Below are positions 46,389 through 56,552 of a DNA stretch of 64,000 bases, in pieces (position 1 is the first letter of the stretch; each line of letters starts with the position of its first letter). This stretch comes from Sphingopyxis flava (GTDB taxonomy: Bacteria > Pseudomonadota > Alphaproteobacteria > Sphingomonadales > Sphingomonadaceae). The translations under genes and the position numbers were made by a program. The stretch is from positions 1-64,000 of the forward strand of contig NZ_FUYP01000013.1 in the NCBI RefSeq assembly GCF_900168005.1, given 5' to 3'. Under the pieces are notes generated by a model. The model saw only the letters and a program-made list of their open reading frames with translations. It was not told the DNA's origin and did no database searches.

Positions 46389-48029
46389 CGCGCCGCCTTT
46401 GCTTGCGCGTCTCGACGGCGCGGCAGGCCGAGCATGATGTTCCCATTCCCGACCAGAAGCGCCAGGGCGAGGCCTATTGCGCCTCAAGCGGTTACAAGTT
46501 GGTCGAGACCTTCATCGAACCCGGCGCAACCGCCACCAACGACCGCCGCCCCGAGTTCCAGTGAAAGATCGAGGCGCGCACGTCGAAGCCCGCACCCTTC
46601 GACGTGGTGATCGTCCGTTCGTTCAGCCGCTTCTTCCGCGACGCCTTCGATATCGAGTTCTACGTCAGGAAACTGGCGAAGAACGGCGTCAAGCTCGTTT
46701 CCGTGACGCAGGACCTGGGGGACGACCCCATGCATGTCATGATGCGGCAAATCATGGCGCTGTTCGATGAGCATCAGACCAAGGAGAACGCCAAGCACGT
46801 CCTGCGGGCGATGAACGAAAACGCCCGGCAGGGCTTTTGGAACGGCGCGCGACCACCCATCGGATACCGGATCGTTGCGGCTGAGCAGCGCGGCGCCAAG
46901 ATCAAGAAGAAGCTGGAGATCGATCCGCTGCGCGCCGACACCGTGCGGCTGATCTACCGCCTGTTCCTTGAAGGAGACGGCACATCCGGCCCGATGGGCG
47001 TCAAGGCCATCACTTGCCACCCCAACGAGCGGCGCATCTTCACCCGTGACGGCGGGCGCTGGGGGCTGGCTTCGATCCATCAGATACTCATCCGAACCAC
47101 CTATATCGGCGAGCACAGGTTCAACACCCGCTCGCACAAGGATCGGGAGAAGAAGCCCGAGCGCGAGGTCGCGATCATGGCCTGCCCTCCCCTCATCGAC
47201 CGCGAGACCTTCGATGCGGTGCAGGCTCGCCTCAAAGCCCGCGATCCCCGAATGACGCCCGCGCGCGTCACCAGCGGCCCCGCCCTCCTTACCGGCATCT
47301 GCTTTTGCGCCAAATGTGGAGGCGCGCTGACCATGCGCACCGGCAAGGGCAGCGCGGGCGGCCTCTATCGCTACTACACCCGCTCGACCAAGGCCCGGCA
47401 GGGCAAGACGGGGTGCGAAGGCCGCTCAATCCCGATGGACCGGCTCGATCAACTGGTCGCGAGCCATCTGGAGGAACGCTTGGCTTCAGCCCCAGCGGCT
47501 GGAAACCATCCTTGCCAGCGTCCTCGACCGCCGCCAGGAACGCACCGAGCGCCGCCGTGAGCATCTGGCCGAGCTTCACAAGCGCATCAGCGAGACCGAG
47601 CAGCGTCTGAAACGGCTCTACGACGCCATCGAGACCGGCGTTACCGAACTGGACGATTCGCTGAAGGAGCGCATTGCCGGGCTCAAGGCGATCCGAGAGC
47701 AGGCGAAGGCCGACGCCGAGCGGGCACAGAGCGCTCTCGACAGCAGCGGCAGCCGCGCCGTCACCCCCGATATGATCAGGAGGTTCGCCCGCACCGCGCG
47801 CGCGCGCATCCGCCAGGAAGGCGGCGGCCACCGCCGCGACCACCTGTGCGCGCTCGCGCGGCGCGTCGAGGAGGCCGACAAGGAGGTGCGGATCATGGGA
47901 TCGAAGTCGGAACTGCTCCGCACGCTCGTCGCCGCCCAAGGCGGGCCATCGGCGGCGAACGGCGTTCGCGGTTCTGTACTGAAATGGCGCACCCGGAACG
48001 ATTCGAACGTCCGACCCCCAGATTCGTAG
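46389..48029 (+). pseudogene. large serine recombinase, interrupted
   Basis: The catalytic domain frame reads ...VSTARQAEHDVPIPDQKRQGEAYCASSGYKLVETFIEPGATATNDRRPEFQ, then an in-frame TGA at 46562-46564, then FDVVIVRSFSRFFRDAFDIEFYVRKLAKNGVKLVSVTQDLGDDPMHVMMRQIMALFDE. The recombinase and zinc-ribbon domains follow (GICFCAKCGGALTMRTG). The N-terminus near 46400 is shifted relative to the family. A frameshift near 47485 splits the C-terminal coiled-coil, which continues LETILASVLDRRQERTERR to ~48029, into the tRNA. Three lesions mean no active enzyme. Confidence 0.8.
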
Positions 48030-48061
48030 TCTGGTGCTCTATCCAGCTGAGCTACGGGTGC
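47985..48061 (-). tRNA. tRNA-Arg (anticodon ACG)
   Basis: 77 bases with CCA. The acceptor is GCACCCG / CGGGTGC, with D-arm CTCAGCTGGATAGAG, anticodon arm CCAGACTACGAATCTGG with ACG, and T-arm GGACGTTCGAATCGTTCC. It reads CGU-family arginine codons. Its 3' half is the integration site of the island to the left. Confidence 0.95.
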
Positions 48062-48113
48062 GTGGAGAGGCGCCTTTAGGGCGCGCTGCGCAGGTGCGCA
48101 ACCCCCTTTTTCC

Positions 48114-50777
48114 CTATTTTGCTTTGAGCGCCGCCTGCGCTGCCGCGAGCCGCGCAATCGGCACGCGATAGGGCGAGGCGCTGACGTAATCGAGCCCCGT
48201 TTTCTCGCAGAAATGGATGCTTGGCGCATCGCCGCCATGCTCGCCGCAAATGCCGAGCTTGATGCCCACACGCGCCGCGCGGCCGCGCTCCGCGGCGAGT
48301 TCGATCAGCTGCCCAACACCTTCGACATCGAGGCTGACAAAGGGATCGGTCACGAAAATGCCCTTGTCGACATATTGCGTGAGGAAACGCCCCGCATCGT
48401 CGCGGCTGATGCCGATTGTCGTCTGGGTGAGGTCGTTGGTGCCGAAACTGAAGAACTCAGCCGACTGCGCGATCTCGCCCGCCATCAGTGCAGCGCGCGG
48501 CAGTTCGATCATCGTGCCGACGAGATAGTCGATCTCACGCCCTTTTTCAGCAAATACGGCTTTGGCCGCTGTATCGACGACCCCCTTCATCAGATCGAAC
48601 TCCCGCCGGGTGGCGACGAGCGGAATCATCACTTCAGGAACGGGCGAGGCACCGGATTCGGCGGCAACGTCGCACGCCGCCTCAAAAATCGCGCGCGCCT
48701 GCATCTCGTAGATTTCAGGATAGGTCACGCCGAGGCGGCAGCCGCGATGGCCGAGCATCGGATTAAACTCGTGGAGTTCGTTGGCGCGCGCCTTGAGCGC
48801 TTCGATTCCGACGCCCGCGGCGGCCGCAACCTCGGCGAAATCCTCCTCGCGCGTCGGCAGGAACTCGTGAAGCGGCGGGTCGAGCAGGCGGATGGTGACG
48901 GGAAGGCCTGCCATCACGCCGAAGATCGCCGCAAAATCGCCGCGCTGTTCAGAAAGCAGTTTGGCGAGTGCTGCGCGGCGGCCCTCCTCGCTGTCGGCGA
49001 GAATCATTTCGCGCACCGCGGTGATCCGCGCGGCGTCGAAGAACATATGCTCGGTGCGGCAGAGCCCGATGCCCTCGGCGCCGAAATCGCGCGCGACTTG
49101 CGCATCCTGCGGCGTTTCAGCGTTGGTGCGCACCTTCATGCGCCGTACCCTGTCGGCCCACGCCATCAGCGTCGCGAAATCACCGACCAGTTCGGGAAGC
49201 AGCGTCGGCACCTCGCCCGCCATCACCTCGCCGGTCGACCCGTCGAGCGTGATGACCTCGCCTTCGCGCAGCTCACGCCCCGCGACGCGCAGCACGCGGG
49301 CCGCGCCGTCGATCGCGAGGCCGCCGGCGCCCGAGACGCACGGACGGCCCATGCCGCGCGCCACGACCGCCGCGTGGCTGGTCATCCCGCCGCGCGCGGT
49401 CAGAATGCCCTTGGCGGCGTGCATGCCGTGGATATCCTCAGGGCTGGTCTCGACGCGCACAAGAATCACCGCCTCGCCCATGCCAGCGGCTTTCTCGGCG
49501 CTGTCGGCGTCGAACATGATCTTGCCCGATGCAGCGCCAGGACTTGCGGGAAGTCCCTTGGTCAGCACATCGCGCGGTGCCTTGGGATCGAGGGTCGGGT
49601 GGAGCAGCTGATCGAGCGCGCCGGGGTCGACGCGCTGCACGGCTTCCTCTTCGGAAATCAGGCCCTCAGCCGCCATGTCGACCGCGATCTTTAGCGCTGC
49701 CTTGGCGGTGCGCTTGCCCGAGCGCGTCTGGAGCATCCAGAGTTTTCCGCGCTCGACGGTGAACTCGATGTCCTGCATGTCGCGGTAGTGCGTCTCGAGC
49801 GTGTCAAAGACCCGGCCGAGTTCCGCGAAGGTCTCGGGCATCGCCTCTTCCATCGACAGCGGCTTGGCCCCCGCTTTTTCACGCGCTTGTCTGGTCAGAT
49901 ACTGCGGCGTTCGGATGCCGGCGACGACGTCCTCGCCTTGCGCATTGATCAGCCACTCGCCGTACCAGGCGCGCTCGCCCGTTGCAGGATCGCGCGTGAA
50001 GGCAACGCCCGTGGCCGAGGTATCGCCCATATTGCCGAACACCATCGCCTGGACATTGACGGCGGTGCCCCACTCGCCGGGAATCGAATTGAGGCGGCGA
50101 TAGACTTTCGCGCGGTCGCTTTCCCAGCTTGCGAAGACGGCGCCGATCGCCCCCCAAAGCTGGTCCTTGGGCTCCTGCGGGAAAGGCGCGCCCGTCTCGC
50201 GCTCGACGATCGCGAGATATTCGAGAACCAGCGCCTGCCAATCCTCGGCGGTCATTTCGGTATCGAGATAGAAACCTTTGTCCTCTTTGGCGATTTCCAG
50301 CGCTTCCTCGAAGGCTGCATGGTCAAGACCCATGACCACGTCGGCATACATCTGGATGAAGCGGCGATAGCTGTCCCAGGCAAAGCGCGGGTCGCCCGAG
50401 GCCTCGACGAGACCAACGACTGTCTTGTCGTTGAGCCCGAGGTTGAGGACGGTATCCATCATACCCGGCATCGAGACGCGCGCGCCCGAGCGGACCGAGA
50501 CGAGCAGCGGATTGGCGGGATCGCCGAAGCGCTTGCCGGTGATCCCCTCGATATGCGCGATGCCGTTTTCGACGTCCGCGGCGAGATCTGCGGGAAATTG
50601 CTCGCCGTTCGCATAATAGGCGGTGCAAACCTCGGTGGTGATCGTAAAGCCCGGGGGCACCGGCAGGCCAATCGAGGCCATTTCGGCGAGGTTCGCCCCC
50701 TTGCCGCCCAGCAGCTCCTTCGAACGCTCGGCCGTGGTGGCCGCGCCGCCGAACAAATGCACCATCTTCGTCATCAT
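48114..50777 (-). CDS. ppdK: pyruvate, phosphate dikinase
   Basis: 887 residues, normal length. It interconverts pyruvate, ATP and Pi with PEP, AMP and PPi. The N-terminal ATP-grasp part starts VHLFGGAATTAERSKELLGGKGANLAEMASIGLPVPPGFTITTEVC. The central phosphohistidine is in ARGGMTSHAAVVARGMGRPCVSGAGG. The C-terminal PEP-binding part has RTEHMFFDAARI, ELPRAALMAG, and FCEKTGLDYVSASPYRVPIARLAAAQ. Confidence 0.97.
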   Translation of the reverse strand: MMTKMVHLFGGAATTAERSKELLGGKGANLAEMASIGLPVPPGFTITTEVCTAYYANGEQFPADLAADVENGIAHIEGITGKRFGDPANPLLVSVRSGARVSMPGMMDTVLNLGLNDKTVVGLVEASGDPRFAWDSYRRFIQMYADVVMGLDHAAFEEALEIAKEDKGFYLDTEMTAEDWQALVLEYLAIVERETGAPFPQEPKDQLWGAIGAVFASWESDRAKVYRRLNSIPGEWGTAVNVQAMVFGNMGDTSATGVAFTRDPATGERAWYGEWLINAQGEDVVAGIRTPQYLTRQAREKAGAKPLSMEEAMPETFAELGRVFDTLETHYRDMQDIEFTVERGKLWMLQTRSGKRTAKAALKIAVDMAAEGLISEEEAVQRVDPGALDQLLHPTLDPKAPRDVLTKGLPASPGAASGKIMFDADSAEKAAGMGEAVILVRVETSPEDIHGMHAAKGILTARGGMTSHAAVVARGMGRPCVSGAGGLAIDGAARVLRVAGRELREGEVITLDGSTGEVMAGEVPTLLPELVGDFATLMAWADRVRRMKVRTNAETPQDAQVARDFGAEGIGLCRTEHMFFDAARITAVREMILADSEEGRRAALAKLLSEQRGDFAAIFGVMAGLPVTIRLLDPPLHEFLPTREEDFAEVAAAAGVGIEALKARANELHEFNPMLGHRGCRLGVTYPEIYEMQARAIFEAACDVAAESGASPVPEVMIPLVATRREFDLMKGVVDTAAKAVFAEKGREIDYLVGTMIELPRAALMAGEIAQSAEFFSFGTNDLTQTTIGISRDDAGRFLTQYVDKGIFVTDPFVSLDVEGVGQLIELAAERGRAARVGIKLGICGEHGGDAPSIHFCEKTGLDYVSASPYRVPIARLAAAQAALKAK

Positions 50778-50860
50778 ATGCTCCTGTTGCCCCGGGGAGG
50801 AGATTGCGGGGAAATAGGGTCGATCCGCTACCGGGTCGACTCAGTTTTGCTTTAGCGGTG

Positions 50861-51322
50861 TCAGGCGGGCCTGCCTCCGTGACGGACCTGCCAGTGATCG
50901 TAAATCGCCTGCCCCGCGCCGCCGCCAAAGGTCAGGATCGGCACGTCGCGGCGAAGCGCGAGCGACCAGGCCTTGATCCACAAAGTCTTGCGCGGCTCGA
51001 TGGATCCGATCTGCTCCCAGCCGATATGGAGCGGCGGATGGAACAGTCGAAAAAGGACGGGCGGACGCAGATAGATGCCGTGCTGGTCGAGCCAGACGTT
51101 CATCACATTCTTGTAGCTGACCCCGCCGGGAAAGCGGCCGATGACCATCGTCGCCCACGAAAAGCGCCGCGCATCGGCCGGGATCGAGCGATCCCACGCA
51201 AAGGCCGGCAGATATTTCGACCAGCCCAACAGCGACAGGATGCGCGTGACTATCAGCCACATCGCGGCAAAGAACAGCGGAAAGCCGACCGCAAAGATCC
51301 AGACGAGATGCGCTTCGTTCAT
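50861..51322 (-). CDS. small membrane protein, unknown function
   Basis: 153 residues. An N-terminal helix (HLVWIFAVGFPLFFAAMWLIV) is followed by a soluble part with GWSKYLPAFAWDRSIPADARRFSWATMVIGRFPGGVSYKNVMNVWLDQHGIYLRPP, FHPPLHIGWEQI. This looks like a single-pass inner-membrane protein with a cytoplasmic domain of the PH-like type. It is 27 bases after glyS, in the same direction. Confidence 0.55.
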   Translation of the reverse strand: MNEAHLVWIFAVGFPLFFAAMWLIVTRILSLLGWSKYLPAFAWDRSIPADARRFSWATMVIGRFPGGVSYKNVMNVWLDQHGIYLRPPVLFRLFHPPLHIGWEQIGSIEPRKTLWIKAWSLALRRDVPILTFGGGAGQAIYDHWQVRHGGRPA

Positions 51323-51349
51323 GGCATCCCTTCCCGCGCGCCGCCGCGC

Positions 51350-53575
51350 CTACCCTTCGATCTTCGAGAAATCGGCAACGCCATGCACCGCCCCGGTGAA
51401 GCGCGACAGCAGGCCGAGGCGATAGGCGCGGACCGCTTCGTCGGGGTCGTTGACCATCACGCCGTCGAAGAAGGCGTCGATCGGCGCGCGAAGCGACGCG
51501 AGCGCGGCCATCGCATCGGTGAAGCATTCATCGGCGACCGCAGCGGCGGCGGCGGGTTCGGCGGCGTCGAGGGCGGCGAGAAGGGCTCGATCCATCTCCG
51601 TCGCCCCACCGAAAGCTGGGGCCGCATTCATCGGTTCACCGTCGACAGCGATCCCAGCTTGCGCTGGGATGACTGTATCTTTGCCCGCCTGCTTCAGGAT
51701 ATTCGCCGCGCGCTTGTAACCCGCGAGCAGGTTGGTGCCGTCCTCGGTCGCCATGAAGGCTTGAAGTGCCTTCACGCGCGCGAGCAAGCGAACGAGATCA
51801 TCCTCGCCGCCGAGCGCAAACACCGCGTCGATCAGATCGTGGCGGACACCAGCCTCGCGTTGTTGGACTTTGAGGCGTTGAGGGAAAGACTCAGTCAAAG
51901 ACCAAATAGCCATCGCTGCATCTGTAACGCGAGTGTCATTAGAACTGGTCCGAAATGATTGGACACCAGCTCGGCTGCGGAGATGCTGCACGAACGATTC
52001 TTCTATTTCGGATTTCATTGCTTCCACGCCGCCAAAATCCAAATAGCAGCCGCCATACCAAACCTTCGACGCGAGATAGAGCAAGTAGGCCAAACTCACG
52101 CGGATGCGATTAGTGAGAATCAGCGCAATGATCGAAAGCTCGGCGCGACGTAGAGCGAACGGATCTTTCGATCCGGTTGGGGTCATTTCGTGGAGATAGA
52201 ACGCAAATAGGGTATCCAGCTTATCCGCCAGCGCCACGGCCACCGTCACCGGCGCGGTGGGCACGTCATCGCCCTGCCCGACCGGCTTGTAATGGTCGCG
52301 GATCGCGTCCGCGACGGCGTCGGGCAGACCCTCGGAGCGGGCGTAATAGCCGCCCATCAGCCCTTGCAGTTCGGGAAACTCGCCGACCATCTCGGTAACG
52401 AGGTCGGCCTTGGCTAACTTCGCCGCCTGCCGCGCCAACGCGGGGTCGCCGTTCGGGACGATGCCTTCGCTGGCCAGCCATTCGGCGAGCTTCGCGACGC
52501 GCTCGACCTTGTCGGCCACCGTGCCCAGCTTTTCGTGGAAGGTGATGCGATCGAGCTTCTTCGCGTGATCCGCGAGGCTGGTCTTGCGATCCTGTTCCCA
52601 GAAGAAGCGCGCGTCCGACAAACGCGCGGCAAGCACCTTGCGGTTGCCCGCAACGATCTCGGCGCCGCCGTCGCTCGCATCGATATTCGCAGTGCAGATA
52701 AAGCCATTGGCCAGCTTGCCGTCCGGTCCGTTCACCACGAAATATTTCTGGTTCACGCGCGCGGTGAGCTGGATGACCTCGGGCGGCACTTCCAGAAAGG
52801 CCTCGTCGAAGCGGCCGAGAAGCGGCACCGGCCACTCGGTGAGACCTGCGTTCTCGATCACCAGCCCCTCATCCTCGACAAGGGCAAGGCCGGCATCGGC
52901 TGCAGCCTTGGCGGCGCCGTCGCGGATGATCGCGGCGCGTTCCTCATGATCGACGATCACGTGGCAGGCGCGCAGCTTCTCGGCATAGTCGGCGGCCGAA
53001 CCGATGGTGATCTCGCCAGGGCAATGGAAGCGGTGACCGCGCGTTGCAAAGCCCGAGGCGATACCGCCGATTTCGCAGGGCACCAGCTCCTCGCCGAAGA
53101 TTGCGACGATCCCCGAAAGCGGACGCACCCAGCGCAGGCTTTCGCTGCTCGCGCTTTCCAGACCCCAGCGCATCGATTTCGGCCAGGCAAAGCTACGGAT
53201 AATCGCCGGGATCGCCTCGGCGAGGACATCCTTGGTCGCACGCCCGGGCTTGTCGATTACCGCGAAATAGACCCCGTCCCGATCTTCAAGCTGGTCCCGG
53301 GTCAAACCGGTCTTGCGCAGGAAGCCTTCGAGCGCCTGCGGCGGTGCATTGGTGCGCGGCCCCTTCCATTCTTCGCTCACCGCTGCGGTCGCCTCGGGAA
53401 GGCCTTTGGCGATGAGCGCAAGACGCCGCGGGGTCGACCAGACATCGAGTTCCCCCGCATCAAGGCCCGCAGCGCTCAGCTGGGCGCGGAACAGTTTTTC
53501 AATTTCGGCGCGCGCTCCGGCCTGCATGCGCGCCGGGATTTCCTCGCTGCGCAGTTCGAGAAGAAAGTCGGTCAC
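51350..53575 (-). CDS. glyS: glycyl-tRNA synthetase beta subunit
   Basis: 741 residues from a GTG overlapping the glyQ stop (GTGA). The start [28 protein letters not shown] and [53 protein letters not shown] are conserved GlyS features. It is longer than the ~690 residues usual in sphingomonads. Residues ~478-558 form an AT-richer insertion in the variable region. Residues ~635-657 are encoded by a small inverted-repeat element. Both preserve the frame, so the protein is probably functional. Confidence 0.93.
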   Translation of the reverse strand: MTDFLLELRSEEIPARMQAGARAEIEKLFRAQLSAAGLDAGELDVWSTPRRLALIAKGLPEATAAVSEEWKGPRTNAPPQALEGFLRKTGLTRDQLEDRDGVYFAVIDKPGRATKDVLAEAIPAIIRSFAWPKSMRWGLESASSESLRWVRPLSGIVAIFGEELVPCEIGGIASGFATRGHRFHCPGEITIGSAADYAEKLRACHVIVDHEERAAIIRDGAAKAAADAGLALVEDEGLVIENAGLTEWPVPLLGRFDEAFLEVPPEVIQLTARVNQKYFVVNGPDGKLANGFICTANIDASDGGAEIVAGNRKVLAARLSDARFFWEQDRKTSLADHAKKLDRITFHEKLGTVADKVERVAKLAEWLASEGIVPNGDPALARQAAKLAKADLVTEMVGEFPELQGLMGGYYARSEGLPDAVADAIRDHYKPVGQGDDVPTAPVTVAVALADKLDTLFAFYLHEMTPTGSKDPFALRRAELSIIALILTNRIRVSLAYLLYLASKVWYGGCYLDFGGVEAMKSEIEESFVQHLRSRAGVQSFRTSSNDTRVTDAAMAIWSLTESFPQRLKVQQREAGVRHDLIDAVFALGGEDDLVRLLARVKALQAFMATEDGTNLLAGYKRAANILKQAGKDTVIPAQAGIAVDGEPMNAAPAFGGATEMDRALLAALDAAEPAAAAAVADECFTDAMAALASLRAPIDAFFDGVMVNDPDEAVRAYRLGLLSRFTGAVHGVADFSKIEG
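51605..51672. repeat. REP-like double hairpin inside glyS
   Basis: Two short inverted repeats stand in tandem: GCCCCA...TGGGGC (51605-51624) and ATCCCAGC-TTGC-GCTGGGAT (51653-51672). On the glyS strand the second encodes VIPAQAG, the translation commonly seen when such palindromes land in coding frames. It is an in-frame insertion relative to typical GlyS. Confidence 0.55.
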
Positions 53576-54495
53576 AGCGTCCACCCCGGATATTGCGCAC
53601 TCCAGCGTTCGGACTGGCTGTCGATCCATGCCTTGCAGCTGCCTTTCGCAAGGTCGCGCACGCGCGCCATGTAATTGGCGCGTTCCTGGACGCTGATCAC
53701 GCCGCGCGCCTGGAGGAGGTTGAAAAGATGGCTCGCCTCGATCGCCTGGTCATAGGCGGCGAGCGGGACGCCCGCAGCGATCGCGCGCTTGCATTCTTCC
53801 TCGGCAGCCCTGAAGCCCCCGAAAAGCGTATCGGTATCGGCGACCTCGAAATTCCACTTTGAAAACTGGCGCTCATTTTCAAGAAACACGTCGCCATAGC
53901 TGACCCCGGGCACATCGCCGACAGGGTCGGAGAAGCGCAGGTCGTACACATTGTCGACGTTCTGGATATACATGGCGAGGCGCTCGAGCCCGTAGGTGAG
54001 CTCGCCTGCGACGGGCTTGCAGTCGAAGCCGCCCATCTGCTGGAAATAGGTGAACTGGGTGACTTCCATACCGTCGCACCAGACTTCCCAGCCAAGACCC
54101 CATGCGCCAAGCGTTGGCGATTCCCAGTCATCCTCGACGAAGCGGATGTCGTGAAGCAAGGGATCGATGCCGATCGCGGCGAGGCTGCCGAGATATTGTT
54201 CCTGAAGGTCCGCAGGCGATGGCTTCAATATGACCTGATATTGGTAATAGTGCTGGAGGCGGTTCGGATTCTCGCCGTAGCGGCCGTCGGTCGGACGGCG
54301 GCTCGGCTGGACATAGGCGACGTTCCAGGGCTCGGGGCCGAGGCTGCGCAGCGTCGTTGCGGGATGAAAGGTCCCTGCGCCGACGCGCATGTCATAGGGT
54401 TGGAGGATCGCGCAGCCGCGGGCGGACCAGTAGGCGTGAAGCGTCAGGATCATGTCCTGAAAGCTAAGGGGTGTCTTATCCGCCGCGTCGGCCAC
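53572..54495 (-). CDS. glyQ: glycyl-tRNA synthetase alpha subunit
   Basis: 307 residues from a GTG (AGAAGG ribosome site) before [27 protein letters not shown]; the longer upstream frame is cysteine-rich and not native. Class IIc core: [87 protein letters not shown]. It joins glycine to tRNA-Gly with GlyS. Confidence 0.96.
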   Translation of the reverse strand: MADAADKTPLSFQDMILTLHAYWSARGCAILQPYDMRVGAGTFHPATTLRSLGPEPWNVAYVQPSRRPTDGRYGENPNRLQHYYQYQVILKPSPADLQEQYLGSLAAIGIDPLLHDIRFVEDDWESPTLGAWGLGWEVWCDGMEVTQFTYFQQMGGFDCKPVAGELTYGLERLAMYIQNVDNVYDLRFSDPVGDVPGVSYGDVFLENERQFSKWNFEVADTDTLFGGFRAAEEECKRAIAAGVPLAAYDQAIEASHLFNLLQARGVISVQERANYMARVRDLAKGSCKAWIDSQSERWSAQYPGWTL

Positions 54496-54608
54496 GTTTT
54501 GCCTTCTTTCGCAGGTGCAACAATTGCCGCAGCCCTTGGCGCAGCGCGGGCGCAGGGTCAAGGGTTGCGCGGAGCAGAAGGCCGCAAAAGTGCCGCGCAG
54601 CGCGATCG

Positions 54609-54674
54609 TGTCAGCTCCTATTGACAAGGTCAGCCTATCCTGTCATTTTGTCAATAACACCTGACATTGGGTCA
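54609..54674. promoter_or_regulatory. cluster of TGTCA/TGACA half-sites
   Basis: Between glyQ and the XRE gene, repeated TGTCA or TGACA blocks occur at 54609, 54621, 54641, 54649 and 54662, plus GGTCA variants at 54629 and 54670. The density in ~65 bases is striking. It is the natural operator for the downstream XRE regulator and could also touch the divergent glyQ promoter. Confidence 0.5.
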
Positions 54675-54704
54675 GGGGTGCTTGACGGATGGGCGGAGCC
54701 CCGC

Positions 54705-54920
54705 GTGAACAACCAATTGAAAGTGCTGCGCGCGATGCGAAATTGGAGCCAGGCCGAATTGGCCCAGCGGCTCGACGTGTCGCGCCAGGCCGTGAACGCG
54801 ATTGAAACGGGCAAATATGACCCCTCGCTCCCCCTCGCCTTCAAGCTGGCGCGATTGTTCGGCATGCCGATCGAGGAGATTTTCGACGATGGTTTCAAAG
54901 GAGAGGATGATGGCCGCTGA
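54705..54920 (+). CDS. XRE-type small regulator
   Basis: 71 residues from a GTG. Nearly all of it is a helix-turn-helix: NQLKVLRAMRNWSQAELAQRLDVSRQAVNAIETGKYDPSLPLAFKLARLFGMPIEEIF. Such YozG-like regulators are common with membrane-protein partners. Its 3' end overlaps the next gene. Confidence 0.88.
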   Translation: MNNQLKVLRAMRNWSQAELAQRLDVSRQAVNAIETGKYDPSLPLAFKLARLFGMPIEEIFDDGFKGEDDGR

Positions 54921-55536
54921 CCCCAAGGAATCCCGCGCGCCGGGGATCGTCTTGCCCGTCCTGATCTCGCTTGGCGCTGTCATGCTCGCCGGCGTCTTCG
55001 CGGGCTATAATGACGCGACCGTCGAAGCCGGGCGCACGCCGCTCGCGCCATGGGTCGGCCCGCTCGTCGCCGCAGCGTTCGGGATCGGAGGCCTTACCCT
55101 TTACTTCCGTCGCCACGCCGGCTGGTTTCGTGCGCTCTCACCGCGCCAGCACCGCTATTGGTCGGCGCTCGGCCTCTCGGCCATCATCGGCGGCATCATC
55201 GGGGGGTGGATGGTGCTTGACCAGGAAACGGGCCGCGACGCGGCGGATCTCTTCGGCAGCGGCGCGCTGAGCCCGAGCTTCGCCCTGGGCGCCTCGCTGC
55301 TGTGGGCCGGCGGACTTGCTGTCGGCATGATCCTCTATCACCGCGCCATCGACGACCATGAAGAGCGCGCGTGGCTGTGGGCGGGGCTGGCAGGCTGGTA
55401 TGCCTTCATTTTCCCCGCGCCCGTCTGGTGGGTCCTTCATCGCGCAGCGCTCGCCCCGCCCGTCGATGTAATGCCGCTCTTCCTCGTCTCCTTGCTGGTG
55501 AACGGCGCCGTCTATCTCTGGCTGAAGTTTCGCTGA
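54910..55536 (+). CDS. polytopic membrane protein coupled to the XRE gene
   Basis: 208 residues with six hydrophobic segments (GIVLPVLISLGAVMLAGVFAGY; PLVAAAFGIGGLTLYF; YWSALGLSAIIGGIIGGWMVL and others), ending AVYLWLKFR. It begins inside the end of the XRE gene; ATGs at 54907 and 54910 are both possible. It is probably the target or partner of that regulator. The function is unknown. Confidence 0.7.
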   Translation: MAADPKESRAPGIVLPVLISLGAVMLAGVFAGYNDATVEAGRTPLAPWVGPLVAAAFGIGGLTLYFRRHAGWFRALSPRQHRYWSALGLSAIIGGIIGGWMVLDQETGRDAADLFGSGALSPSFALGASLLWAGGLAVGMILYHRAIDDHEERAWLWAGLAGWYAFIFPAPVWWVLHRAALAPPVDVMPLFLVSLLVNGAVYLWLKFR

Positions 55537-55592
55537 GTTCTTTCCGCTTCTTCCCCAACCGCTACAACCTCTTTCCAGAAAGGCCTCCCCCG

Positions 55593-56552
55593 ATGAAAAA
55601 ATGGATCAAGGCGTTCGCCACCTCCTGCGCGATCATCCCGCTCGCGCAATGTGCTCTGATCCCCGGCAACAGCTACGCGTTCGAACCAGCGGCGCAGGTC
55701 GCTCCCGTCGCGCCGGTGGCAACGCAGCCCCTCCAGACTATCGATGCCGATCCCGCCTTGTGGGTGGTGAAGGATGAGGACACGACCATCTATCTGTTCG
55801 GCACGATCCATGTCCTGAAACCGGGCCTAAGCTGGTTCGACGAAGCTGTGAAGGATGCCTTTGACAAATCAGACCAGCTGATGCTCGAGATCGTGATGCC
55901 CGAAGATCAGGCCGAAATGGCCAAGATCATGTTGCCCTTGGCGATCGATCAGAGCGGCAAGACGCTATCGTCGCGCCTCGGGGCTGAAGATCTTGCAGCC
56001 TATCAGGCAGCGATGACGAAGGTCGGCGTGCCGCCTGCCCAGTTCGACATGTTCGAGCCATGGTTCGCAGGCATCACGCTCACAATGCTTCCGCTGATCA
56101 AGCTCGGCTACGCCCCCGAACAGGGCGCCGAAAAGCAGCTGACGGGCTTTGCCAAGAGCGCGACCAAACCGGTCACAGGGCTTGAAACGATCGAACAGCA
56201 ACTCGCCATCTTCGACACGCTGCCTGAAGACCAGCAGCTCGCCTTCCTCAATGCGGTGGTCAAGGATATCGACAAGGTCGGCACGACGCTCGACACGCTG
56301 GTCGAGCAGTGGAGCAAGGGCGATCCTGAAGGGTTGGCTGCGACGATGAACGAAAGCCTGGAGGCGACGCCTGAGCTCGCCGAGGCACTGCTTTATCGGC
56401 GAAATGCCAATTGGGCCGACCAGATCAAGACACGGATGGAGGAGCCCGGAACGGTCTTCATCGCGGTCGGCGCAGGGCATCTGGCTGGCAAGCGGAGCGT
56501 GCAGGATTATCTGAAGGAACGCGGTCTGACGGTGACGCGGGTCGACTATTGA
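55593..56552 (+). CDS. TraB/GumN family protein (copy 1)
   Basis: 319 residues with a signal peptide and a Cys in LAQCALIP that could be a lipobox. The TraB domain has LWVVKDEDTTIYLFGTIHVLKPG, LMLEIVMPEDQAEM, PVTGLETIEQQLAIFDTLP and VFIAVGAGHLAGKRSVQDYLKERG. The GTIH and VGAGH histidines are typical of the TIKI-like metalloprotease fold. It is followed by a second member overlapping its stop codon. Confidence 0.88.
   Translation: MKKWIKAFATSCAIIPLAQCALIPGNSYAFEPAAQVAPVAPVATQPLQTIDADPALWVVKDEDTTIYLFGTIHVLKPGLSWFDEAVKDAFDKSDQLMLEIVMPEDQAEMAKIMLPLAIDQSGKTLSSRLGAEDLAAYQAAMTKVGVPPAQFDMFEPWFAGITLTMLPLIKLGYAPEQGAEKQLTGFAKSATKPVTGLETIEQQLAIFDTLPEDQQLAFLNAVVKDIDKVGTTLDTLVEQWSKGDPEGLAATMNESLEATPELAEALLYRRNANWADQIKTRMEEPGTVFIAVGAGHLAGKRSVQDYLKERGLTVTRVDY

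Noticed and set aside
48213..49694. 493-residue plus-strand open frame
   Set aside because: It is antisense to ppdK, with the same shadow composition.
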